From assembly GCA_000438255.1 (NCBI GenBank), contig FR901872.1:1-45150 (forward strand): a stretch of DNA of 45,150 bases, written 5' to 3'. Origin of the DNA: Clostridium sp. CAG:389 (lineage in GTDB: Bacteria > Bacillota > Clostridia > TANB77 > CAG-508). Below are positions 1-8,525 of this stretch, piece by piece. The position numbers and the translations under genes are program-made. Position 1 is the stretch's first letter. Each line of letters starts with the position of its first letter. The notes beneath the pieces were generated by a model, which saw nothing but the letters and a program-made list of their open reading frames with translations, did not search any database and was not told the DNA's origin.

Positions 1-71
1 TCTATATAAATTGTTTTTTCTTTGTTAATTCTTATACTACTATGGTATAAAACTTCTATATTTTCTAACAT
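1..71 (-). CDS. MBL-fold metallo-hydrolase, N-terminal fragment cut by the window edge
   Basis: An ATG at 71 is preceded by a strong GGAGG site (78-82) and opens a frame that runs off the left edge (23 codons visible). The visible start, LENIEVLYHSSIRINKEK then TIYID, looks like the first strands of metallo-beta-lactamase-fold hydrolases, where an HSS/HSSI segment and a YIDPF-like segment occur at this point. The metal-binding HxHxDH motif would lie outside the window, so the assignment rests on about 23 residues. It may be ICE cargo or flanking host DNA; the sequence here does not decide. Confidence 0.5.
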   Translation of the reverse strand, partial: MLENIEVLYHSSIRINKEKTIYI

Positions 72-104
72 TTATATCCTCCTTGATTTTTTATATACAT
101 TGGC

Positions 105-134
105 ATTATAACATAAATTATAAAAATTCACACC
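105..134 (-). promoter_or_regulatory. Probable promoter of the MBL-fold gene
   Basis: On the minus strand a perfect TATAAT (105-110) lies 33 bases upstream of the start codon. The -35 region about 17 bases further upstream (near 128-133) is poor. It sits directly after the methyltransferase terminator, so the downstream gene needs its own promoter. Confidence 0.35.
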
Positions 135-169
135 ATAAAATAAGAAATTATCATTTATTTTATGGTGTG
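125..169 (-). terminator. Rho-independent terminator after the cytosine methyltransferase
   Basis: A perfect 14-bp stem (130-143 pairs with 155-168, arm ACACCATAAAATAA) with an 11-base loop is followed on the minus strand by a short T tract. It starts within 6 bases of the methyltransferase stop codon. Confidence 0.85.
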
Positions 170-173
170 TTGT

Positions 174-1628
174 TTATTTTAGCAAACCCTCAATTATTTT
201 TTCTAAAACATTTACAACAATACTATTTCCTGCTTGTCTATACAATTGAGTATCTGATATTCCTGCATCTTTAGCTTTATAAAAATCCTTATCATCAAAT
301 CCCATAAGTCTCCAACATTCTAAAGGCGTTAATTTTCTTATTCTCATAAATGTAGTACCATCTTCCGAAATAAGAACTGCTGCACTACTATAAGAATTAC
401 CACAATTTGCTGTCTGTGTTGGTGCTATATCTTTTATTTCTTTATTGTTATATAGATTAAACATTTTTCTCTCTGCTATTTTAGGTTTAAATTCACTTGC
501 TGTTACTGTTGCAGAAATACCTTCTGTATCATATATTCTATCTTGAACACTCCATTTTTTATCTTTATTATTCAAACATATCAATTTATTTGTATTTTCT
601 AAAACTGCAATACTAGGTGTTGTTAATATTGTTTGTGATACTTCTTTACCAATTCTCCCTCGTTTTGTCATACTATTAGGATACGAGTAATTAATAGAAT
701 CTCCTTCCATTGCCTCTGCATATCCTTTTTTAGTTCCTTCCTTAACAAGAATATAAGGTTGTTTATGTCCTCCGTTATTCATTGAAATTAATGTAGGTGA
801 TAATCCATTTGGATTATACACACTTCCTGCTTGATGTTTTGACTTATCCGTATCAAATAATCCTGCAACTCTTCTAACATTATTTGATTCTGCTATGTAT
901 TGATTTTGATTTCCACTCATTTTGTGATAACCAGCAATAAGACAAGAACTTATATTAGGATTTTCACAATCTTTTAAAAGTTTATTATTTTTCTTAATTA
1001 ACCTTCCTATTCCATTTTCTGTTAAATAGAATCTATCGTCAACTTTATCCTCTAAGATATCTTTTAGCTTTAATTTTAATTCTACTGGAGATGGAAAAAC
1101 AAATTTGTTTCTATCAATATCATTACGAATAGAAACAATAAATACTCTTTCTCTATTTTGTGGTATTCCATAGTCTTTTGCATTTAGAATTTGCCAATAG
1201 TTTGTGTATTCCAATTCTTCTATGTCTTTTAGTATAGATTCAAATTGATTTTTGAATCTTTTGCTTGTTAAATTTTTTACATTTTCAATAATACTATATT
1301 TAGGTCTTTTGGCTTTTAATATTTTATATCCTTCATAATACAATCCGCTTCTAGTGCCTTCTTTTATCCCTTCCATTTTTCCAGCAATTGAAATATCTTG
1401 GCATGGAAATCCCCAAGTCATAATATCAAATTCTGGTATTTTATCAGTTCTTATCTTTGTTACATCTCCTAAATTTTTGTTTTCTGATACATTATGAACA
1501 GCGCAATAGCTTTTAATGGCATACTTATCTATTTCCGAAAAACCCACTAATTCATAATCTATATTTAATCTTTCTAATGCTTTTTCAAAAGCTCCAATTC
1601 CTGTAAATAAGCTTAATAATTTTAGCAT
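174..1628 (-). CDS. DNA (cytosine-5) methyltransferase, Dcm/type II family
   Basis: Predicted to transfer a methyl group from S-adenosylmethionine to carbon 5 of cytosine. From the chosen start (484 aa) the conserved motifs appear in order: SAM-binding FTGIGAFE (8-15), catalytic GFPCQ with Cys76, ENV (115-117), QNRER (157-161), then a variable target-recognition stretch, and the C-terminal RKLTPLECWRLMGF and RQAGNSIVV motifs. The ATG at 1628 is chosen because AAAGGAGGA lies just upstream; the frame extends 8 codons further to a TTG that would swallow this site. No restriction partner is visible. As last gene of the element beside the relaxase it probably protects the element from host restriction. 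The target sequence cannot be read from the protein. Confidence 0.93.
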   Translation of the reverse strand: MLKLLSLFTGIGAFEKALERLNIDYELVGFSEIDKYAIKSYCAVHNVSENKNLGDVTKIRTDKIPEFDIMTWGFPCQDISIAGKMEGIKEGTRSGLYYEGYKILKAKRPKYSIIENVKNLTSKRFKNQFESILKDIEELEYTNYWQILNAKDYGIPQNRERVFIVSIRNDIDRNKFVFPSPVELKLKLKDILEDKVDDRFYLTENGIGRLIKKNNKLLKDCENPNISSCLIAGYHKMSGNQNQYIAESNNVRRVAGLFDTDKSKHQAGSVYNPNGLSPTLISMNNGGHKQPYILVKEGTKKGYAEAMEGDSINYSYPNSMTKRGRIGKEVSQTILTTPSIAVLENTNKLICLNNKDKKWSVQDRIYDTEGISATVTASEFKPKIAERKMFNLYNNKEIKDIAPTQTANCGNSYSSAAVLISEDGTTFMRIRKLTPLECWRLMGFDDKDFYKAKDAGISDTQLYRQAGNSIVVNVLEKIIEGLLK

Positions 1629-1650
1629 AATGTAATTCCTCCTTTGCATC

Positions 1651-1681
1651 AAAAAAACGCCCCAGAATTTAATCTGGAGCG
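1651..1681 (-). terminator. Terminator after the relaxase gene
   Basis: A 9-bp stem (1658-1666 with 1673-1681, one G-U pair in the RNA) is followed on the minus strand by seven T (1651-1657). It lies just past the stop of the shifted relaxase frame at 1695, which supports 1695 rather than 1948 as the true end of the relaxase. Confidence 0.8.
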
Positions 1682-1694
1682 AATATTTTTTTAT

Positions 1695-3330
1695 TTATTT
1701 GCTATATAATGAATCAATCTCTTTTTTCTTGTCTAAAACAAATTTTTCTAAATCTGTTCCTGTGATATTTCCAATTTTTTCATTGTTTTCATCATATATT
1801 TCATATTCTTTATCATCTACTAAGTATAATGTATAAAATTGATGTTTTTCATTATACGCAGTACATTTTTTTTCTATATGTATTTTATAATTTGAATATG
1901 GTAAATTTACACAAAACTCTTTATCATTTGAATTTTTATAGTCAATTCTATTTCCACCGAAATTTAATATTGTGAATATATAAATTACTACTAGATAATT
2001 TTTCTTCTTTTATAGTTTCTAAATGATTAAGTTCCCTTTGAAGTTCCAATACTTCTTTTCTTCGTCTGTTTATCTCAATTCTTTCTGATCTTGAATTTTT
2101 TATTAACTCTTTTGCTTCATCAATAGAAGTTATATTCAATTCTTTTTGTATATTTAAAAATATTTCTGCCTCTTTAGGTAAAACATAATCCTCATCTTGC
2201 TCTTTATATGACATTGCATATTCATAAACTGTATAAAGTCTAATATAATCATTAGCCATTTCTGTAATTTTAAGAACTTTCTCAAATTTTTCTTGATTTT
2301 TCTTCATCTTAACATTCTTACTTTTTATTTGACCTCTTTTAAGTGCAATTTGTGATTCAATATCATCAAAATCACTAATATTATATTTATCTAAATATTC
2401 CAACTGTTGTTTTAATTGATAATACCTTTTTATTTCTTGATATTTTGTTTTTTGATATTCACTATAGACTTTGCCTTTTGCACCTAACTGACTTTTTTCA
2501 ATAGCAATTTTAGATTCATTTGCTTTCTGAAATATTATAGAATTGAATTCATTTTGTTCTGTTTTAATGGCTAATAGTTTTACATTGTCTTTTTCTCTGT
2601 ATAGTTTATATAAATTGCTAGTAGAATACTTTAAATTTATTGTATCTATTCTTGCATATCTTTGCATACCAAGACATCTAACTGCAATATGTTTGCCTCT
2701 CCTTATTTCATAGCCTAAAATAGATAATTCATCTAATAGTTCATCAACGCTATTACACTTTGGAATAAGTTTTTCTAAATGTTCTTCTATTTGTTCTTTC
2801 CAAGATTGCCTTTTATATTGATAATAATCATCTTGACTATTTTTAGATTTCAAATATGTCTTTCGAGGCATTATAAAGCATCCATACTCTGCTGCTATTC
2901 GATCACTTGTATCACTAACTCCATAAAGGCCCTCTTTTTCATTTGCAAGTCTATCTTCTAGTTTTCTTCCTTCTAAATTTATTGCATTTACGCATATATG
3001 ATTATGTATGTGTCCTTTATCAATATGAGTTGATACGATACATTGAAAAGTAGGATATAATTCTTTACACATTCTTAATCCAATTTCATTTGCTTGTTCT
3101 ACAGTTATTTTATCTTTTGGAGAAAAACTTTGGATAATATGATATGCACCTCTAGTTCCACCCATTTTATATTTCTTTTGAATATCCCTAAATTCATAAA
3201 GAGCAGTTTCAACATTACAATTTAGAGAACTGGTACATCCAACTTTTTCTCCATCATTTTTCTCATCAAGTATATATTCAATTAAATTTTTAGGAGAGCC
3301 TAAATGTGGTAATCTTTTTGTTACTGGCAT
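1695..3330 (-). CDS. MOBP-type conjugative relaxase read in two frames through a +1 shift at CGG
   Basis: Nicks oriT and stays bound to the transferred strand. The N-terminal relaxase domain shows a candidate catalytic Tyr19 and the metal-binding histidine triad HIDKGHIHNH (His102, 107, 109, 111); a coiled-coil region (about 280-450) follows. The zero frame reads CGG TGG AAA TAG and ends at 1948. Skipping the C at 1959 continues in a frame open to 1695, adding 87 residues (GGNRIDYKNS... LPYSNYKIHIEK ... YLVDDKEYEIYDENNEK). That segment has no ATG, GTG or TTG of its own, so it can only be a continuation. The full product is 544 aa. The start has GGAGG upstream and overlaps the mobC stop by one base. 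Confidence 0.88.
1956..1959 (-). other. CGG +1 recoding site in the relaxase
   Basis: Zero-frame codons are AAA TTT CGG TGG AAA TAG. Dropping the C at 1959 gives AAA TTT GGT GGA AAT AGA and continues for 87 residues. The P-site codon is TTT. It is one of four such sites in the window, all at CGG followed by A or T. Confidence 0.8.
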
Positions 3331-3743
3331 TATTTTTCCTCCAATTCTTCAATCTTGTTATGATTGATTTCTTTCCATACATCTAAATCCAACTTTTCAT
3401 CAATAAGTTTTATCATTGTTTTTTGATTTCTTAATACTGCATACATAACATCTAAAATATCTTTTTTTGTTTCATCTGTTAATCTAGTAGCATATTTACT
3501 TATATGTCTGATCTCTTTAGTAATTTTCTTTAATTCTTTTGTATTTTCAGCATACGCAACATACAATTCTTCCTTATTTTTCAAATCAACATAAGTTACT
3601 TTTTCATATATTGCTGCATCACGAATATATTTTGCAAGTCGTTTATATCCATAAAATTCTGCCTTTGATTCAACTAAAATTCTTTCTTCATCTGATAGCC
3701 AAACCTTTATGCTTTTTCTTCTTTGTTTAGAATTAAACTCCAT
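3330..3743 (-). CDS. mobC: MobC-like relaxosome accessory protein
   Basis: A 137-aa basic protein whose N terminus (RRKSIKVWLSDEERILVESKAEFYG) has the ribbon-helix-helix pattern of MobC accessory proteins, followed by the KYIRDAAIYE segment and a helical tail (ELKKITKEIRHISKYAT). Family members bind oriT and help the relaxase reach the nick site. It is translationally coupled to the relaxase (TAATG overlap). The hairpin-rich region I read as oriT lies 0.7 kb upstream, one gene away. Confidence 0.8.
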   Translation of the reverse strand: MEFNSKQRRKSIKVWLSDEERILVESKAEFYGYKRLAKYIRDAAIYEKVTYVDLKNKEELYVAYAENTKELKKITKEIRHISKYATRLTDETKKDILDVMYAVLRNQKTMIKLIDEKLDLDVWKEINHNKIEELEEK

Positions 3744-3762
3744 TTTTAATCATCCCTTCTAT

Positions 3763-4380
3763 TCAATTTTTGTGAAAAAAATTATCATACGGATAACCTG
3801 CTGTTATATATTTTTCAGTTAGCTCCATTTTATAATCTTCCAATATCTCCAGATATTTTTGTTTGAAACATTCTTTGCATAATAACTCTATTCCTTTGCT
3901 ATATACATACACTTGATTATTTTTTTTATATCTTATCTTAATGCTATACTTCTTTTCCAATTTTTGTATTGCTTTTCTTACTGTATCTATTTTCCTATTA
4001 AAAAATTTTTCTAATTGTGAATATGGAATATCATTAACAAATAGTTCTTTAGATTGTATTTTAAAAAAATCTTCATACATTTTTATTCTTTTATTAAAGA
4101 ATTTTATATCTGCATCAATTAAGTTCGTTTCATTTTGAAAGAATACATCTACAAGCCACCAATATCCCTCATCTAAAATATAAAACTTTCTACTTCTTAC
4201 TTTGTTACTTCTCCATCTACAAGTTGGATGCTTTTTTATCATTACTTCTATAGCTTGTCTTAAATCCTTATGAGTAATTTCATTATTATTTTTTGTCCTA
4301 CATCCCTGCTTGTTTAATTTTGCTAGAATTTTATTATATGATAGAAATATTTTATCTAATTCTCTTTCACTATCACGCAT
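3763..4380 (-). CDS. Hypothetical DNA-binding-type protein between oriT and mobC
   Basis: 205 aa from the ATG at 4380, which has GAGGTG upstream (a GTG three codons earlier is less well placed). The C-terminal half (IPYSQLEKFFNRKIDTVRKA, then basic IKIRYKKNNQVYVYSKG) has a helix-turn-helix followed by a beta-wing-like pattern. The N-terminal half is rich in Lys, Arg and Trp. Its place directly downstream of the oriT-like region and upstream of mobC suggests a relaxosome or transfer-regulation role. I do not recognise the family, and that role is inference. Confidence 0.6.
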   Translation of the reverse strand: MRDSERELDKIFLSYNKILAKLNKQGCRTKNNNEITHKDLRQAIEVMIKKHPTCRWRSNKVRSRKFYILDEGYWWLVDVFFQNETNLIDADIKFFNKRIKMYEDFFKIQSKELFVNDIPYSQLEKFFNRKIDTVRKAIQKLEKKYSIKIRYKKNNQVYVYSKGIELLCKECFKQKYLEILEDYKMELTEKYITAGYPYDNFFHKN

Positions 4381-4412
4381 AATATCCACCTCACTTTATA
4401 AATAAAAAAATA

Positions 4413-4570
4413 TTTGTACTAGCAAAGCGAAGTACAAAAAATCCAGAGCAATTTATTTGCTCCGAATAATGAGGCATTTTTTAATGCCCAATATTCGCCA
4501 GCGTGGTGTTTTGACACCCTTTTCGCTGTTTAGGGAAAAAGCCCTAAAACCCATTTTGCCCTCCGGGAGA
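4413..4570 (-). other. Probable origin of transfer (oriT) with nested inverted repeats
   Basis: A gene-free stretch much richer in G+C than its surroundings packs five inverted repeats into 136 bases: 4413-4420/4431-4438; 4446-4451/4457-4462; 4463-4468/4492-4497 enclosing 4473-4478/4483-4488; 4499-4503/4524-4528 enclosing 4505-4509/4514-4518; and 4529-4535/4542-4548. A short GCCCTCCGGGAG element follows at 4558-4569. Such clustering next to mobC and a relaxase is typical of oriT. The nick position cannot be assigned from sequence; the GCCCTCCGGG element resembles CCCT-type nick cores only loosely. An alternative is a structured regulatory RNA. Confidence 0.65.
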
Positions 4571-4592
4571 TATTTTTTTGTTCTAAATTTTG

Positions 4593-4620
4593 AAAAAAGT
4601 GGAGCATTTTTACTCCACTT
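4593..4620 (-). terminator. Terminator after the 458-residue-class acidic protein gene
   Basis: An 8-bp stem AAGTGGAG/CTCCACTT (4597-4604 with 4613-4620) is followed on the minus strand by six T. It closes the accessory operon before the oriT-like region. Confidence 0.85.
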
Positions 4621-4632
4621 TCATCAATTTTT

Positions 4633-6021
4633 TTAATTAAAATCATAGTCAAATTCGTTTTCATTTTTTACCTCATTTTGTTTTGATTTTTCTTTTAATT
4701 TATCATAAGTTTCATAGATAGATTCCATATTTTCCGTTACAACTTTAACTCCATTCCAAGCACTTGTATCTACTTCTATTGAAGAATTATTTTCAAAAGT
4801 AATTGTTGTAATATATTTTCCATCTGATACATCTTCTGTATAAACATTTGAATATTTTATTCCTAGCTTATCCATTATTTCTTCATACATTGAAGTTAAA
4901 TGGTTTAATCCTTCATCTCCATCACTGCCATAATCCATTAAGTTTTTTATCTCATTTTCTCTAAAATATTCACTAACTTTTGAAAGTGATAAATCATAAT
5001 AAGATATAGAATATTCTGTATAATCTTCAATAAAATCTTCATAAGTTGTTAGTCCACAGGCTAATCTTAATATATCTCTATTGAAACTAGAATCTTCTTT
5101 AGATTCAAATTCTTCATAACTATCTTGATGATAAATAATGCTTTCTTCATTAAAATATTGATTCAAAGATTGTTCAAAATCTTCTAATTGTTCTAATGAA
5201 AAATAGTCAAAAAATTCAAATATTTTATCTTCTGGAACTGCATATTTTTCTATCAATGGAAATTGGTCTTTTACCATAAATCCATATCCTACTTTTTTTA
5301 ATTCTTCAAAAGTAATATAAAAATTCCAATTACCATTTTCATCAAATAATTCTAAATCATTCAGGTCATAAACTATTTCAACTTTAATAACAGAATTATA
5401 CAATTCTTGATATGAATCATATTCATATACATTAAAATTTCCATCTAAATATTCTTTATAATTTTGATTATTTATTTTACCTTCTTCTTTCAATTTTATA
5501 TACTCATCTTCAATAAAAATATGTAGTATTTTATTATCAATTTCAAGTAGCATTTCTTTTGACATTGTATCTACATATTTTTTACAGACACTCTTACAAA
5601 ATTGCTCATCTTCATCAAGTATTTTTATAATATCTTGTATATCAAATTTCTCTTTTTTGCTTATCAAATCAACATATTTTTTAGTATCAATTTCATTTAA
5701 AGCTCTTGCTACAGTTTCACTTTCCAAATATCTTTTAGCAACTAAATCCCAATCATCTTTTGCAATTTTTTCATTGTTACTTTTCTTATTTTCAAGTGGA
5801 ATATAAACTATATCTTGATGATATGTATCTAATCTCTCAATAATATCTGATAATGTATAAAATTCTTCTTGATTTATTCCATTTAGATTTCCGTTTTGAA
5901 TATCGTTTAATCTAAATACATTTTCTAAATCTTTATTTATATCAATTACTAATTCAAAATCATACACTTCTAACATTTGTCTAAAGAATTGTACTATTTT
6001 TTCTTTCTTTATTTCATTCAT
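4633..6021 (-). CDS. Large acidic hypothetical protein
   Basis: 462 aa and markedly rich in Asp and Glu throughout, with no membrane segment or signal peptide. A GGGAG site lies upstream of the ATG. I do not recognise a family. It is the last gene of a run of seven or eight acidic accessory genes that includes an ArdA-type antirestriction protein. Strong acidity is a feature of DNA-mimic antirestriction proteins, so a related role is possible, but nothing in the sequence proves it. Confidence 0.7.
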   Translation of the reverse strand: MNEIKKEKIVQFFRQMLEVYDFELVIDINKDLENVFRLNDIQNGNLNGINQEEFYTLSDIIERLDTYHQDIVYIPLENKKSNNEKIAKDDWDLVAKRYLESETVARALNEIDTKKYVDLISKKEKFDIQDIIKILDEDEQFCKSVCKKYVDTMSKEMLLEIDNKILHIFIEDEYIKLKEEGKINNQNYKEYLDGNFNVYEYDSYQELYNSVIKVEIVYDLNDLELFDENGNWNFYITFEELKKVGYGFMVKDQFPLIEKYAVPEDKIFEFFDYFSLEQLEDFEQSLNQYFNEESIIYHQDSYEEFESKEDSSFNRDILRLACGLTTYEDFIEDYTEYSISYYDLSLSKVSEYFRENEIKNLMDYGSDGDEGLNHLTSMYEEIMDKLGIKYSNVYTEDVSDGKYITTITFENNSSIEVDTSAWNGVKVVTENMESIYETYDKLKEKSKQNEVKNENEFDYDFN

Positions 6022-6046
6022 TTTTTATATCTCCCTTCATATTTTT

Positions 6047-6823
6047 TTACATATCATTGTTGATTTCAATAGTATCTTTTGATTCATTTTCTTTTATAAC
6101 TTCTTGAAACCACTCTGCATAATGTTTCTTATTTTCTTCATTTAATAAATGTAACTTTTCTCCTGTTTTCATATAGCTTTCGTATTTCTTTTTTACATAT
6201 TCAGAATCTTCTTCCATAAGATCTTCAATATCTTCCTCATCTGTAAAATAGTCAAACATTCTAAAATATACTCTATCAATAATTTTGTCTAGTGTAGTAT
6301 TTTCTTCAAAATCAAAAGTATTACATTGTTCATCTTTTATGTTATATTTTCCATCTGGATATTTTGTAATAGACCACTCATAAAAGTCTAAAAAGTTATC
6401 TAAATCAGATACACTTTCTTTGTCTTGTAATTCATTTTCAAAGTTTGTATATTCATAATTCATATTAAATAGTTTCTCTTTTCTACAAACTTTTATAAGT
6501 TCATCAACATTTAATATTTTCATATCTTTATCATAATCTAAATAATCTTTTCTGTTTCCCCAAGTAAAACCTTTGCTCCATTGAAATTCAATACAAGTAT
6601 CTCTAGTATTTCCATTATTTAGTTTGACATAGTACCAAAATCTATCTTCCGAAAATTCATTAAATTCTTTATCAAAGCAACAATTTTTCTCAAAAGATTC
6701 TGCATATTCTCTTAAAAATCCAATACTTTTCATAAGTTCAATAAATTTATAAAGATCATCATCATATTCTTTTCTAATCTTTACAACTGCACCAAAGGTT
6801 AAAAATTCTTCCATTTCATTCAT
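6047..6823 (-). CDS. Acidic hypothetical accessory protein
   Basis: 258 aa, acidic, with aromatic-rich segments (RFWYYVKLNNGNTRD, FQWSKGFTWGNRKDYLDYD). It lies 25 bases upstream of the 462-aa acidic gene and is clearly in the same operon. An AAAGGAG site lies about 11 bases before the ATG, a long spacing; a second ATG three codons in is an alternative start. The family is not recognised. Confidence 0.7.
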   Translation of the reverse strand: MNEMEEFLTFGAVVKIRKEYDDDLYKFIELMKSIGFLREYAESFEKNCCFDKEFNEFSEDRFWYYVKLNNGNTRDTCIEFQWSKGFTWGNRKDYLDYDKDMKILNVDELIKVCRKEKLFNMNYEYTNFENELQDKESVSDLDNFLDFYEWSITKYPDGKYNIKDEQCNTFDFEENTTLDKIIDRVYFRMFDYFTDEEDIEDLMEEDSEYVKKKYESYMKTGEKLHLLNEENKKHYAEWFQEVIKENESKDTIEINNDM

Positions 6824-6855
6824 TCTAATTGTTTCTCCTTTCCAAATAAAAAAGA

Positions 6856-7323
6856 CTAGGCATAATTTACATCCAAGTCATCAGATTTATCATTTTGAAT
6901 CTCGACTTGATTTGTAATTTGTCTAGTATTTTCATTTTCTAATTTTCTTGCCATTTGTAAATCTAAATTAAGTAAGTTTTCTGCCAACTCTTTTAATGTA
7001 CTATAACGATTGCTGCCACCAGTCCAATCTTTATCGTGTTCCATTGTCCTATATAAAATATTATTGGCCCATTCATTCTTCCAACACCTAACATCAGATA
7101 TTGAAATATAATAAAATTGATTTGTTTTATTACTTTTCACAACTGCCGAAAAATCATAGTGATTTTTGCTAAATGAATGTAATTCCATTCCTATATCTTT
7201 GCAAAAATCTTTAATAACACTTCTATAATTTGTTTGAAAATTTCTATATTCTGGTGAAGTTTCTCCTCCCCAATCTTCAATTTCTTTATCATACCATTTC
7301 TCTAAAAACTTATCTACTGTCAT
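6856..7323 (-). CDS. Hypothetical accessory protein
   Basis: 155 aa with a good AGGAGGTG site. The N-terminal half (FLEKWYDKEIEDWGGETSPEY) and a central SAVVKSNKTNQFYYISISDVRCW segment suggest a small globular alpha/beta protein. It has 32 bases to the next gene and belongs to the accessory operon. No family recognised. Confidence 0.7.
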   Translation of the reverse strand: MTVDKFLEKWYDKEIEDWGGETSPEYRNFQTNYRSVIKDFCKDIGMELHSFSKNHYDFSAVVKSNKTNQFYYISISDVRCWKNEWANNILYRTMEHDKDWTGGSNRYSTLKELAENLLNLDLQMARKLENENTRQITNQVEIQNDKSDDLDVNYA

Positions 7324-7365
7324 ATTACTGCACCTCCTAATAAATTATATTTTTATAAAAATTGG

Positions 7366-8100
7366 TTAATCAAACATTTCATCTACAATATCCTTTTCAT
7401 TATCAAGTTTCTTATTCCAAATTTCCATAGCAAATTCTTCACCAAGATTACTTGAAATAGTAGCCAGTCCATCTTGATATATTATTTTTCCATTATTATC
7501 GCTATAAACATCTTCATCAGCAAATTCTATTTCTATAAAATCATTTGGAAATTCCTCTGATAATTTTTTAAAAATTGGCTCTGGAATGGACCAAGCTGTT
7601 TCAAAAATCATTGTTCTCTCATTGCATTTAAAGTCCTCATAAACATCCCATTTTGTTCCCCAATTATTTATACTCCACTCATACCAAGTTACATATCCAT
7701 ATTGTTTTATATTATTTATGTAGGCATCACCTAGTTCTTCCAAATTATGTATGTCTAATTCTTTTTCCACATCACTCACTTTGTAATTTTTTGCATATTT
7801 GTTAATGTCTTTAAAATGACCTCTTTTCTGACATTCTTTAATTTTCTCCCAATAATTCGGATAAAAATCAACCTTATAATTTTTTAATATCTTACATATA
7901 TTTTGTTTCTCAATTTCACTTTTTTTCGACCAAGAATAAAAAATAGAAGCATCTGTTATACTTCCATCTACTAAATTTAATCTTTTTGGCATTGGAATAA
8001 TTTTATCAAATGATAAAATCCCTCCTTTAAAATATTTTTCTTTAATTTTATTCATTGTTTCTTCTGATACAGTAACAATATTTTTAACATAGTTTGGCAT
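7366..8100 (-). CDS. YubB/Api92-type ferredoxin-like domain protein (DUF1281-like)
   Basis: 244 aa. It begins MPNYVKNIVTV, carries FDKIIPMPKRL near residue 30 and WSINNWGTKWDVYEDF near 145, then ETAWSIPEPIFKKLSEEFP. The pattern of N-terminal strand, PMP motif, NWGTKWD motif and a TAWS.P segment is the hallmark of the YubB/Api92 family found on plasmids, ICEs and phages. The biochemical role of that family is not established. An AGGAGG site sits upstream of the ATG, and the gene lies within the accessory operon. Confidence 0.75.
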   Translation of the reverse strand: MPNYVKNIVTVSEETMNKIKEKYFKGGILSFDKIIPMPKRLNLVDGSITDASIFYSWSKKSEIEKQNICKILKNYKVDFYPNYWEKIKECQKRGHFKDINKYAKNYKVSDVEKELDIHNLEELGDAYINNIKQYGYVTWYEWSINNWGTKWDVYEDFKCNERTMIFETAWSIPEPIFKKLSEEFPNDFIEIEFADEDVYSDNNGKIIYQDGLATISSNLGEEFAMEIWNKKLDNEKDIVDEMFD

Positions 8101-8120
8101 AATAATTCCTCCTTATAAAT

Positions 8121-8525
8121 TTAATAATCATAATCCATATTGTCATTGTTTTGTTCTTTTTCATAATCTTCTAGCATATAAGATGGTGGTGTAATTCCTG
8201 TTGTTTTCATTGCTTGAATAAGATCACAATCCTTTGGCATATATAAATCTCTTTCAACCTTTAATCCAAATGGTAATTTTAAATTCTCCAATTCAGATAA
8301 CATTACATATCCAAGTTCAGCCATTTCATCATCCCCAAGATGACAATATCCAAACATTTCATAATCACCATTTTCAAGTTTATTTCCTTCTGTTATTATC
8401 CAAGTTCCTACTCCAGTTGGATTAAAAAATTTTGCTATAACCTTTGCTTTTCCAGCTAATCCATCTTGACTTCCTATAGGATATTTTTCAAATAATTTTT
8501 CTAATTCCTTTGTTATAAGTTTCAT
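8121..8525 (-). CDS. DUF2958 domain protein
   Basis: 134 aa covering the whole family. Visible features are the start KLITKELEKLFEKYPIGSQD, the FFNPTGVGTWIITEG segment, FGYCHLGDDEMAELGYVMLSELE and KLPFGLKVERDLYMP. DUF2958 proteins are common on conjugative elements and plasmids; their function is unknown. The start overlaps the stop of the upstream gene (ATGA), so the two are translationally coupled. Confidence 0.85.
   Translation of the reverse strand: MKLITKELEKLFEKYPIGSQDGLAGKAKVIAKFFNPTGVGTWIITEGNKLENGDYEMFGYCHLGDDEMAELGYVMLSELENLKLPFGLKVERDLYMPKDCDLIQAMKTTGITPPSYMLEDYEKEQNNDNMDYDY

Noticed and set aside
72..173. Left attachment site of the element in this gap
   Set aside because: No word shared with the cotJC junction and no cotJC C-terminal sequence here; the left end is more likely beyond the window.
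4413..4570. A tRNA or tmRNA gene in the structured region
   Set aside because: No T-loop GTTCRANNC sequence, no cloverleaf and no CCA end on either strand; the repeats fit oriT better. I found no tRNA or rRNA gene anywhere in the window.
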